A stretch of DNA of 64,000 nucleotides, taken from contig NC_083564.1 of the NCBI RefSeq assembly GCF_019925205.1, positions 11,041,491 to 11,105,490 of the forward strand, written 5' to 3'. This document shows, in pieces, positions 27,056 to 39,000 of this stretch; the stretch's first letter is position 1, and every line of letters starts with the position of its first letter. The notes beneath the pieces were generated by a model. That model did not search any database and had not been told where the DNA came from. It saw only the letters and a program-made list of their open reading frames with translations. Source of the DNA: Metopolophium dirhodum. Its lineage: Eukaryota > Arthropoda > Insecta > Hemiptera > Aphididae. A program made the position numbers and the translations under genes.

Positions 27056-28293
27056 GTAATTTGTATAATATGTATAAACGAGGTATGTGATATAATAAAA
27101 TTATACAAACGAGTTTAATAATTTATTATAAAAAATATTATATTACTATATATATTAATATTATTTATTACAAAAACTAAAGGAATAGAAGTTGTATACA
27201 AATAGTAAACTGATATACCGAATTATTAATCATTGAAAAAAATGATGTAAGATAATAAATTATAAATCAATAATGATACACAATTACAAAAGTTGGACAG
27301 TAAAAAATACACATTATAGTTTATATTAGCTACTATTAAACAATATAAAAGGATTATTATAATATTAATGAAATAATGTAATATATTAAAAAAATTCGTT
27401 GATCATAATAATATACTTGATAGTCGAGCTTATATGTTTCTCACATTTGCGTTTATATTAAAATACTGTAAAAATATATATAAATATATTAGAGTATATG
27501 TATTGACAGAAATATTCAATAAATTATATTCAACCATATTTAACCAAATTCATATTTTTAGATCTTAGGCATACGTGCAATTCTGCAATTATTACTTCCC
27601 GGGTTCCGGGAACCGTGCGTGTTCCAGCAAACTCGGCTCTAATTCAGACCCCCCTCCCCCCACCGGTAGTTGACATATTAACGAATTCAAATCAGTTTTC
27701 AGAAGTCTTATCGCGTAATCAGGTTCATCGGTATGATTGACAAAATATTGGTACATTTTAGTTGAAATAATTGTCCATTGTCAATCCGCTTAATGTTTGA
27801 GATAACGTAAATATAATTTTGTAGGTATAGATAATTTTTTTATGTGCTTTAAATTGAATTCTGATAAATATTATTTCAAGTGTAATTCATACACGGAACA
27901 GCTGAAAATATTATGAATATTTTAACTGCAGGAGTATAGTAGTTATTAAATAAAATTGTGTATCATAAAAGACTGTTTTTATTATAACATAGATATAATA
28001 TTGCCTAAATATATTTGTTACTGTTTTAGTACTACAAAATATCGGTGTGTGTTTTTTACTTTGATGCATTTAACAATAATGGATATGGTAGTTCCCAAAT
28101 TTAGTGGTGAAATCTGGGGACGTGTCTGAGAGCATTAAATAACTTTAGCACCTTCAACATATGATCTCATATAGGCTGATTAGTGATTACTGTAAAAATG
28201 TCAGTTTGACATCAAACCTAATATACACATTACATACATAGGTACATTCTGAAAACACTTACTAATTTACATGAATCACTTGCAACTTGCAAG
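27056..28293. other. AT-rich intergenic with a repeat end at 27.68 kb
   Basis: No gene is seen. The segment 27678-27790 is a third copy of the arm of the inverted repeat at 11.8-12.1 kb. A short poly-C patch lies at 27648-27662. Gene B's 3' UTR should begin at 28293 going left; a clear nearby AATAAA was not found. Confidence 0.45.
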
Positions 28294-28881
28294 TTATTCT
28301 TGCATTTCATGATCTTCAGGCCGTTTCCTCTTCTTTTTTGATCCCACCTTTACTAGTTTAACGCCAGTTTCTGGTTTGAATTGATCGATAATTTCTTGTT
28401 GGGATTCCAGGTCGTTCGCAGGTAGATCATAAATAAACCAAGGTATGCAGTCTTCACTACAATGAATGCGTGGCGCACAAGCCTCACAGCACTGGTGCTC
28501 ACACGTATCGTCCTCGCGAATCTATATTATAAAATAAATACGAATGGTACATTGAAATACATTGACTTTGCGTGTGGGTATTCGCGAACAAATAAAACAA
28601 AACTCTTACCTCCAATATATGATTCGAACACATGATACATTCATAACTTAATAAGCACAACTTAATTTCAGGATATGAGCTGTTATCATTTAATTTTGCA
28701 AAAACTATCTTTCTCCGATTCAGAGACGTTTTTGTTGATGTCTCTATAATTAATAAACAATAAAACATGGTTAGTCAAAAATAAAAATAATAAACAAAAA
28801 TAATGTAGCTTCATCGCAATAAGTACCTTGCAAGCTTTCAAGGAACTTGTACCAAGAGTTGCCGGCGTTTTCTTGACTCAT
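28294..28881 (-). CDS. Gene B: small degenerate-RING protein, 138 aa, three coding exons
   Basis: Coding exons on the minus strand are 28881-28827, 28743-28610 and 28521-28294, phases 1 and 0, giving 138 residues. The exon with the ATG extends upstream as leader to 28934, after a T-rich tract and TTAG. The RING-like module is C54-x2-C57, C70-x-H72-x2-C75-x2-C78, then C84-x3-C88, with an intron after residue 63. The short loop before the last pair and its x3 spacing depart from canonical RINGs. The C-terminus has a basic KKKRKR run, a plausible nuclear localisation signal. Exon layout, intron sequence (CAATAAAACATGG) and length match gene A, so they are paralogues. Substrate and activity unknown. 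Confidence 0.65.
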
Positions 28882-29698
28882 TATTTGACAATCAAAATAA
28901 TAAACTTGATGATAGCTGCTGATCGTTGATACGTCTAATAGTAACCAAAAAAAAAAATTATCGTTATTACTTGTCTTACACGCTATATAAAAATTATATA
29001 TGTGAATTCCAACGTATCTAATATTAATTTAGAGACTGATCCGTTTCTCTCATACATAATTTCACAATGTATTATTATGATGTATAATACAATGTGGGTA
29101 CACATTGTGTTTGCGATTATTTTGTGAATGCATGGGGCAGATCGAACATATTTTCGATTTCAATGTTCCCATAGTTATATATAATATTTTATATCGCAAA
29201 TAATTAACTCCGCTGCAGATTCTGATCGCCCAACAAAATACTGCCAGACGTCTACAAAACCCAAACACTTTGGATAATAGATATATTATGTCAAAATCAA
29301 TTTATAACAATTTACAAGTCACAGGAACGGAGTGTATACCTAACCGGCGTACTCTGATAGCATTTCGTCATTTCGATGAGGCGTAAACATTTTTAAAATT
29401 TTTTAAAAACCGTGAATGTCGTAAGTAATATGATATTAGGTAATGTACGGGAAAATTATCAGTGGTCGGTATCCCCCCTAAATTCTGTTATTACTTAAGC
29501 TAATTGTACAAAAATTGTAGATATTGTTTTTGTTTAATTCAAAAAGTAAATATAATATATTATTTTTTTAAAAAGGTATGTATTGTCTTATTATAATAGG
29601 TAAACCACCTTTTTATTCGTAAATTATAATAAAATCATTAAATAATATGTATAACAAAACCAAAAAATATACCTGCTTTGAAGAAGTTACCCGGTATA

Positions 29699-29932
29699 CT
29701 ATAGATCTGCGGTAAATTTAAATAACGCGCGAAACAAAATCCGACCGTGCAAAAACCAAAGACATTCTTTTTTCCAAATAACAAACACCGATACAACTAC
29801 AACAGCCAATACACGACAAGAGCAGGCTGATATTGTACAAGCGTCGCGATTGTACCGAGCGGTGGCCCGTTCGGAACTGTAATGCAAACAGTGCTGGCAA
29901 CGTGAGAAAAGCGTCCTCCGACAGCTCGCCAT
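29699..29932 (-). other. Gene B upstream segment homologous to gene A leader exon
   Basis: The segment starts with ATG in the context AAATATGG and shares CTCACGTTGCCAGCACTG and downstream blocks with 4471-4773. A 77-codon frame is open, but its C-terminal half matches the gene A counterpart only in another frame, so frame is not conserved. No strong donor closes it. Best read as promoter or leader exon of gene B. Confidence 0.4.
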
Positions 29933-30043
29933 ATTTGTTCGTTTTCGTTAACGAAACAGACTGATAGCAGTAGGAGAAAAGACGTCCGGGGCCTAATTAT
30001 AAAAATACGGCATGTACAACTAGGTCCACCTATATAGTAGTAC

Positions 30044-30287
30044 CATAGACCTATAAACTAATGGACGGCGCTTAGAGAGAGAGTTCAGGGGTACGATATA
30101 AAGTAAAAGAGAAAAGAGAACGTGGGGGAGATATAGTATTAGTTTCATACGTCAATGATTACCCTCTTTATGTTCTTTCTCTCTTTTCTCTCTTCGTTCT
30201 TTCTTCTTTCTTTCTCTTATATGATTCCTGTGCATTGGCGGCAGGGTGGAGTGGAATGCGATGTGTCCATAAGTTTATAGGTCTATG
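30044..30287. mobile_element. 244-bp MITE with exact 8-bp target duplication
   Basis: Terminal inverted repeats begin CATAGACCTATAAACT and continue to TGGAC. The flanks carry AGTAGTAC at both 30036-30043 and 30288-30295, an exact 8-bp duplication. The interior has a GA-rich block and a CT-rich block. Eight-base duplications fit hAT or similar superfamilies. A second, inverted copy lies at 34859-35075. Non-coding. Confidence 0.85.
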
Positions 30288-30295
30288 AGTAGTAC

Positions 30296-32934
30296 CTAAG
30301 TACCCGTTAATACAGCGGTATAGTGAGTGAGTAAAGTTGAGTATACATAAAAGTCTTTTACCATGGACTGGACACGACAAGGTTGGAGAGTGTGGAGGGT
30401 TGACCACGAAATGCTATAGTGGATACTCATAAAACTAGGTATTTGTATAATGTGCTCTAGTTCCATAAGTATTCACTAAGACGGCGCTATTAATGCTTAA
30501 AGGAAAATATCCCCCCGAACTCCGCCTGTTGTATAACATTACGTAACCACAATATTCATCTCGTGTCCATTTCTGTATATCTATTAGTCCGCGACTTTTA
30601 GAACCCTATCATAATAATAATACTGTATATTTTATCAGCCATATTTTTCTCACAATGTTGGTACAATTGTGACCGTGATTGTCTGCCGGCGCGCAGACGC
30701 GGCTCTTTTCTCCTCTTTTGAATGCTATCTGATTTTTTTCCCCCTTTGGGCAGTACACATAATGCAATACACGTTACGTAAAAGTACACGTACCGTCGCC
30801 GGCTGTCGCAGATTTTTGATTCCTGATTAAACAAACAACTTGCCCGATTTTCGATTGCTGATATTATTATATGTGAGTACTACTCTATATTTATTTTGGT
30901 AACTAATAACTAGGTATTTAATATATAAGTGGGCAATTTCATTGATTTTTTAATTTGGAGATGGGGGTTGTAAATTCGTTTAAGCAAACCCGTCAGGAAC
31001 TATGCCCGGGCACATGTTCAAACCCTTTGGTGAAAACCTAACCTAACCAAAATGAAAACCAAATGCCAAAATATCTATGTAAATATTTTAAAAAATTATA
31101 TTAAAATAATATTATTATTTCATTAACAAATTAAACACGGCATATAAACATATGTACAATTATTTTAAATTTTACTACGCGGCGGTAGAGTAAGCCCCCC
31201 ACCGAATTGCGTGTAGGTAAATAATAATAATAATATTTATTGGCCCAAAAAATTACAATAAATTAAGTGATCAATGATTATATTATATAAAACATAGTTA
31301 AATGGCCCATTTCACCACTAAGGATAAATATATGATTTTTTTGTGTATAAAAATTAATCGTCAGTTATGGGATTCTACACGTAGATATGAGTCTTTGTAG
31401 GTTCTTTGTGTACGATCGTAAACAGGGTGAACGCTGCAGAAAAATAATGGCCTTGTAATTTTTGGTGTGAGAGCCGGGAAGGGATGAAAGTAACTTTGTA
31501 TTTTTGTTATAAACGAATTGCAACACCCACCGTCTATATAGATGTATATTATTATGTATAGATATTTTTTTGCCTTCCTGTCATCTCGTAGAAATTTAAG
31601 CTCCCTAAATCACAATCTCTTACGTTTAACTTAGATCCGCTCAGATTATAATTTGTGGGTATAAGACGACGTCAATTTTATTATATTATTAATTTCAAAA
31701 ATGACACTGACCGAATATTTATGATTACGTTTTGAAAGGTATTTCATACATATCGTATTCTTAATTCGTATATTATAATACGTAACTACTAGCTACCTTC
31801 CTAGTTGTATTTCATTAATAAGTATTTATATTAAAAAATTTTTTTCAGTCTTTATGATAGAGGTACTTAACATTAATGAGACGGGTTTATTAAAATATTT
31901 TAAATACCTATACATAATTCTGTGAATAGTCGTTTACAGGATCAGGATGGTAATATTTATTTTACTGATCACCATTAATTTTGTAGCTAATTAAATATTA
32001 GTATTTATATTAATTGTATTAGTATTAATGATACAATATTTAATTTCGCCTGATAAAAGGGTTTTTTTTAATCACTCTGGAGTTTGAGTAATAAATTATT
32101 TGAGATTGATAAAACATTTTTATATTTTGTGTATAATACAGTATGTACAGTATATATTTCAGATTAAATTATTATAATAATATTTAATAAATTATTAAAA
32201 TTGACAAAAAAAAAATGTATTAATAACAAAAAAACACTTACTTATCGGGTACCTATTATATAGTTCGTTGATTATTATAAGACAAATAAAATAACCAATT
32301 TTTCTATACTATATAGGTACAATCTTACTATATCTACGTATAATTAAATTTAAAAAAGTCGTGTAATTGTTTTATTTTATCTTTACGTTTTCAGCAAATA
32401 TTTTAATCTTGTGAAGGTCGTACATAACGTTCACAATTGAAAATAAACTGCCTATCGTCGGCCCCTGAATCTTTCTTCCCACATATTGTTTATTTTCTAT
32501 ACAATTATTTATTGCGGACCATATTTTGTACGCCGATCTATACATACGGTTTTTGAATAGAATCAGTTAAGTCCGCAAACCATAAAATAAGAAAATTTAG
32601 GTGATATATTTAACATTTTGTTAAATATTATTATAATATAAGATATTATTGAATTAATGATAACAGTATACTTGTTTATCTATTTCGAAAAATCTGGTAC
32701 CTACATAGATTTTATAATATCTATGGGTACCTATTTATTTTAAATAATTAAATGTACTTATAGGATTATAAAATGTGTGTAAAGAATCATCATCACTCCC
32801 ATAGCTGTTAGAATTTTTTATTATAAATTAATTAATTATATATTTATATGATAATCTGAGTCTAGATATTTAATAATTAATAAATCATATCGCTTTTGAA
32901 TAGTAGGTACCTATATTATGTTTGACGTTGGACA
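30296..32934. other. AT-rich intergenic, no gene seen
   Basis: A GC-richer patch at 30640-30800 includes CTCACAATGTTGGTACAATTG-type sequence and a minus-strand frame of 78 codons without recognisable features. The rest is AT-rich with TAATAA microsatellite stretches. Confidence 0.45.
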
Positions 32935-33291
32935 AATTGCAATGCCCAAAATGTACCCAGATAGTATTCAATGTTGTAGAAATTTGAACTACAAACACTC
33001 ATAAAAATTTAATTTGACTTTCTTGTAGACAAATTTTTATTGATAAAGGTAGACAAACTTATGAGGAATCTTGTATTACATTTTCAAATCTTAGATTTAA
33101 AAAGAAAAATTTTTATAAATTCTCAACTCAAAATAATTTGCTAATTTTCGTCATTTTTACGTATTTTGTCAATATTTGAAATTTAGATGCTTATAAAAAA
33201 AATTGTAACTATGGATTTTTAATTTTTTCATCTGCCTTTGAAATAATATACTAGGATGAGCCTTCTATTCAATTTTTAAGCTTTTTTAACG
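32935..33291 (+). repeat. Older partial copy of the 1.45-kb repeat, interrupted by a younger copy
   Basis: The blocks TTTGAACTACAAACACTC, GATAAAGGTAGACAAACTT and TTAGATTTAAAAAGAAAAATT match the middle of the 5.4- and 8.0-kb copies. The match stops at the AAGCTTTTTTAACGAAC position, where a complete copy begins in the same orientation. This is consistent with nested insertion into the older copy. Confidence 0.6.
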
Positions 33292-34739
33292 AACAAAAAA
33301 GGTGGGTAAGTGGATGTCGCTCTGCTGTACAGTAGGTTACAAGTGGGTCACTGTAATGGATGGTGTTAAATTTTAATTCAATGATATAATACCATTGTAT
33401 AAGAAAAACGATTCTGAGCGAAAACGGTCAGTCAGCCTATGATATTACCAAGTATATTTGATGATATTATTGTGAATGGAGTAATTTATATATAACCTAT
33501 TTACATGTAGCCTTGTTTTAAATTTTCAATCCTTAGCTATAAAAGTTGAACATTTTATAAATTATTAACTACAAAATAATTATTAAATTTGATAAATTTT
33601 GTCAAAATTTGAACTTTAAATGCTTATAAAAAAAAATTGTGCCTATGTATTTTTAATATTTTTCAACTGCTATTAGAACGATATATCAGGAGCCTTATAT
33701 TCAATTTTCACACTTTTTTACCCAACAAATAAAATTTTATTGATATTGAAAAAAAAAAAAACTAAAAAAATTGAAAACTGACAATGTCCATAAACAGCTC
33801 TAAAAGAGTCAAAATATTTTCAAAATTTTATGGTGTATAGAAAATGCTAATATAAACATTCAGTGAAATTTTCAAGTATCTACAGTCATTCGTTATTTAA
33901 TTACAATAAAATAAGAAAATTGTTACATGAGAAATCGAGTGAATATCAAATGTTGTAAAAATATAAATTTCAGACACTTATAAAAATTTAATTTAAGTTT
34001 CTTGTAGACATTTTGTTTTTGATAAAGGTAGACAAACTTATGAGTAATCTTATATTACATTTTCAAATCTTAGATTTAAAAAGAAAAATTTTTATAAATT
34101 CTCAACTCAAAATAATTTGGTAATTTTCGTGATTTTTCAGTATTTTGTCAAAATTTGAACTTTAAATGCTTATAAAAAAAAACTGTGACTAAGGATTTTT
34201 AATTTTTTCATCTGCTTTTGAAACAATAACCTAGGAGCCTTCTATTAAATTTTAAATTTTAAAGCTTTTTTACACAACAGATAAAATTGTATTGATATTT
34301 ATAGAAAAAAAACTAAAAAAAATGGAAACTGAAAATGTCTGCAAACAGCTCAAAATAAGTCAAAATATTTGGAAAATGTTATGGTGTATAGAAAATGCTA
34401 ATATAAACATTCAGTCAAAATTTCATGTACGGTCATTTGTTTTAGAGTTGCACCAAAAACCAAAATCGATTTTCTCGAAAACAGATTTTGTGTAAAAATT
34501 CCGGTTTTTTCTTAATTTTTCTTTTGTTTTTCACGTCGCGTTTGAAAACTACTGTTTACTTTTGACCCCCCAAACTACCAACTAGATTCACTTTCTTATC
34601 AGAAAAGTTACTGTTGAAGAAAATCCAAGCACTTTTACTGTCCTAAAAGGTGATAACAGACCCAAAATAAAAAAAAAAAATAAAAACAAAACACACATTG
34701 TAAAATTAATACATTTATCGTTACACTCAGAATTTAAAA
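33292..34739 (+). repeat. Full copy of unclassified ~1.45-kb repeat
   Basis: It begins AAAAAAGGTGGGTAAGTGG, carries CGATTCTGAGCGAAAACGG at about 33410, the two internal related blocks (~33603 and ~34147), an A-rich tract near 34660, and ends CACTCAGAATTTAAAA. It is collinear with the 8.0-kb copy. A 67-codon frame inside (34292-34495) lies in low-complexity sequence and is not considered a gene. Confidence 0.75.
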
Positions 34740-34858
34740 CGCTTGCCAAGTCAGGGATCGGCATGTAAACTATCTTGATTTTTAATTTTTAGAATCACTA
34801 CAAAATATTAAAAAAAAAATTAAAACCAATCTTATGTGGCGTTTTTTGACGATATTAT

Positions 34859-35075
34859 CATAGACTTAAAATGGACAGCGCATTCCACTCTGCCCTGTCA
34901 ACAATACTTGGTGATCATAAACTGAGAGACAAAGAACATAAAGTAGTGAAGGAGCCCGCATAAGGACTGCAATAAATTTTACTATTTTTTGTTTTTTTTC
35001 TCGCTCATTCTATATCGTACACCTGATTTAGTGATTTCTCTCTCTAAGCGTTGTCCATTAGTGTATAGGTCTATG
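34859..35075. mobile_element. MITE, second copy of the CATAGACC family
   Basis: The ends are CATAGACTTAAAATGGAC and, inverted, CATAGACCTATACACTAATG. The interior matches the 30.0-kb element in reverse orientation (GCATTCCACTCTGCCCTG against the GGCAGGGTGGAGTGGAATGC side). The flanking octamers GATATTAT and CATAATAT match at six of eight, suggesting an older insertion. Confidence 0.7.
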
Positions 35076-35327
35076 CATAATATTAATTATTATATACTCT
35101 TGCAGTTTGGCAGTGTGCACTTTGTACTTTGCAGAGTTTGATTATGACATGATTACATGAACTACTAGTGACACTTGTGTAGTAGTTCATGAATTATAAT
35201 TTATTTATAATTTATAATGTAGGACAGTTTGTGACATTTTTAATTTATTTTTATATCCGTGGTTGATAGCAATATCATATTGTATTATCTTTGTTTTGGA
35301 AGATCGGAAGACCTTCAGGAAATAGTG

Positions 35328-35338
35328 TGGTCACACTG
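35328..35338 (+). promoter_or_regulatory. Motif-1 (M1BP-type) core promoter box upstream of gene C
   Basis: TGGTCACACTG fits the Drosophila Motif-1 consensus YGGTCACACTR exactly. It lies about 700 bases upstream of the gene C start codon, which leaves room for a leader exon. In flies this box marks constitutively expressed promoters; function in aphids is inferred. Confidence 0.5.
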
Positions 35339-36036
35339 CGTTTATCATCGATGTCAAAGCCGCAATGCAGCTGAATCCACAGCTGATGCTGTAGCGACGG
35401 TTGTGGTTACTCAATTTTTCTAAAATATTAAACTATTCATTGAAGTATTCAATAACTTTTTGTCTCTTTACTCCATACCCTGTAGTATATTCGTATAGAG
35501 TACGGATTACGGACAAGTATGGTGATTACTGAGTGCTGCATTGCTGTATTCGTGATACAAGTATAATAAAACTCTTCGACACTGAAAGTCTGAGTTCTTG
35601 TTATTCAGTGTTATTTCTCGATCTTGTATAATTCTTGTTGGTGAAGGATAGATCCGATAAACGGAAGTTATACAAATGTTGATAACGTTCACATCGTTTT
35701 CGTTTGTTTATTGTTATCTATAATAAGTATTAATATTAATTCACTCGCGTCTCGTGATTTTCGTCCGTTCATCTATCGTAGATATATTTCGTAAGTTCGT
35801 AACACCGAATATACCTTAATAAAATAAATATTATAAATAGTCAACTTGACGGCTGACACGTCCTGTGGACCTCGTATATTTCAGAATGTGATTTGACCCA
35901 GTTAAATTTAATCAATCGCGTTTTCACATATAAGTTTTACACATCTGGAAGGTGCCTGTATGTTTTAATTAGTTACTATAAAATATACTTAAGCACCCAT
36001 GGCATATGCCCGTTTAATGCATTAGCATTGTTCATT

Positions 36037-39000
36037 ATGTTAAAAGACATCAAAAACGTAATGAATTCCAAAAGGTTGAACGGAGATTCAAAGGTATCGC
36101 ATGCACTCGTTCAGGATACAAGAACTGGAGAAGTCTACGATGTGAAGACTGACAGTGACGTAAGTATTGTACCTACCTGTCACTACCTATACTGTCTATC
36201 TCTGTTTTAAATATGTAACTGAATTTTTTCTGTTTAAACAGTTTCTCTTCGGACGCTTTCTGAAATCCTCAATAGTAATTGAAGAACTATACATTTCTCG
36301 CTCTCACTCTACCATTAGATATGAAAATGATAAATTTCTCCTTAAGGACAACGTAAGTATATATATAAACATCTTTATTAAATATTACATAAAGTGGACC
36401 GTTCACCATGTGAGTTGCTTACAGTTTTGTATGATCTTACTGATATATAATACTGTTAGTTAAAGGGTGAAGACCTCAACAAATTGTAAGGGTATCTTGC
36501 AGTGGTGTCCTGTAGGTAAATATTGAGAGGAGATATACAATGATTGAATCTTGATGCAAATGTGGGGAATTGGATGTACAAATGTAAAACTGCTGACAAT
36601 TTTTCTTTTATTGATTTATTTTATTTTTTTACTTTAAAAGCCACTAATATATAACTTTACTAAAATACTCAACTATTACAATATTATTAAGTACAAAATA
36701 TAATAAATTAACAGTACCTATATTTTATATATAATAAAACCAGCCTCCAATATAAAGTGATACAGATTTAGTATTTAAAATAGAGTGGGGGTTGAAATAA
36801 ATATTGAGCGTTTTAAGTTTAATAAAATAAGTCGTTTAGCTTGCAGAGCATGGCAATGAAATATAATATGGGTGAGGTCACAATTTAAAACATTAATTTG
36901 AATGAAGTGTACTAAAAGGAGAGTCATTTAAGACAAGATTGAAAGTGTGACTTGGTAATAACTAATAAAGTATGCCTATACATAAACGATTAAATTGAAC
37001 AATATATGGTTTATGTAAATTTAAGTTATTAAATCAAGTTTTTTTTTTTACGATATTGGGTGTAATATATCTATATTTTGAAGCTAATTTTGCAGGTATG
37101 TTATTCTAGTGAGAAGACCATAGATTATATACATAAATATATTCCAGATTTATAATTATGTTTTCTTTATTATTCAGATATTTTTTCAAAAACCATTCCT
37201 TATACAATATTATCAATCATGAGTTTCCATTATTCCAACACTAATATTATAGTTTAAGATAGTATGGGATATGGTACAGTCAATAATAAATAATTGTGTC
37301 AACCAACCAGTGGCGTATACAAGGGGGGGACATGGGTCCTATTGGCTTTGGAGTGGATAATCTGAAATATTGTATTTAATGTGAAACTTTAAATCAATTC
37401 AAATTATATTCATTGTCCCTTATTCTTAAATATTTTACCATCTCAGTAAAAAGTTTTGAGTGGATGGGGGATTTTCCAATTTTCCCCTCCCATTTAACCA
37501 TGTTGTTTTCTATTTTTAATCTCCCCCCCTTTCAGAAATCATGTCTACACCACTGCAATCAACCCAATCAAAAATAGTAACAATTCTTGGTTTCAAATAT
37601 TAAAATTTAAAATTTTTTACTTTTTCAGAACTCATGCACAGGTACATACTTGAATTACAAAAAAATTTCCAAGGAAGTTATATTACAAAATGGAGACCTT
37701 ATCGCCTTTACGGATAAGAGTAAGACCTGGGATTTTGTATACAAGTTTTGCTTATTATCAAATCCTACTAAGAAACTCAGGTAAATTACTACTGAAATAT
37801 CAAATTTTACCCAAATTTAAAATACTATATCAATTTATTTTTACTAAATGTATAAAACAACCACTATAGGTATTGTAGGTACTTTCAACTAGTGAGTATA
37901 TTCGATATGTTGTTTTAGATACTGAATGAACTGGTTTAATAATAATGTGTTTTGTACTTTTGTCATCACCTTTTGAATCTTAAATTTTGAGGATGGTTTT
38001 GGTAGTATATTGGATAGAGCTGATACTTAAGGGGATCAAAAGGGATTTAGGATTCATTAGAAAACAATTTATGGAGAATCAGGAATATTTACCACCAATT
38101 TTCTAAAAACTTCTAAAAACATAATTTTGTTTATAGTTTTTAAATGTATTAATGTTATATCTTGTAACGTTATAATCTTTATATCCTTGACAGAGTAAGT
38201 CAACAATTATTTCCTCAAAAGAATTCAGTAACAAGATTTTATTTTATAAATAAATAGAAAACACTAGACGGTAAAATAAGCCCTGGTGTCTGGAACTTCT
38301 CTCACCTCTGCAAGATAGTTGTTTACTGTGATATTAAATGTGATAAATTGTCACATTAAAAACTTATTCTGAACTGAGTTTTGATACAAATCCATTTAAC
38401 TTGAATATTTTACTTAGGCATTACACTTGATAAAAGACTAACTTGGGGCCCCCACCTAAAAGAAAAACGTAAATCAGCAAACAATCGACTTCACCTCCTC
38501 CGACCACTCCTTAACTCCAAAACAAACTTATTATATATAAGTCAATCATAAGACCAGTCTGGTCTTATGGAATAGCAATCTGGGGTCCAGCCAAGCCATC
38601 AAACATCAGGCCAATTCAGGCTTTTCAATCAATTGCGCTAAGGTTAGTAACCAAAGCCCCCTGGTACGTTTCGAACTCTACCTTACACAATGACTTAAAA
38701 ATAACAACTACCACTGAACTAGCCAAAACAATGTACAAACGCTTTCACCAAAATCTAAGCACGCATAGCAATACTTTAATATCACACATGTCCTCCATCA
38801 CCCTCCCAAAAAACCCGCCACGCAGACTTAAGCGTAAATGGTGTAGAGACCTATTAAATTATTAAAAGAGATGTTACCATTGGGTTTCTTCCTCAACACG
38901 ATATTCATGTCATTTTATTCTGTTTTATATCTCATTTGCTTATTGTAATTACTGTGTACAGATTGTAAATTATCTTTCTTAATAAATAAAAAAAAAAAAA

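Noticed and set aside
31038..31052. Insect telomere-like CCTAACCTAACC, also at about 10013, 49812 and 59772
   Set aside because: Only two to three TTAGG units each; this short AT-rich-genome motif occurs by chance and does not indicate a subtelomere or fusion.
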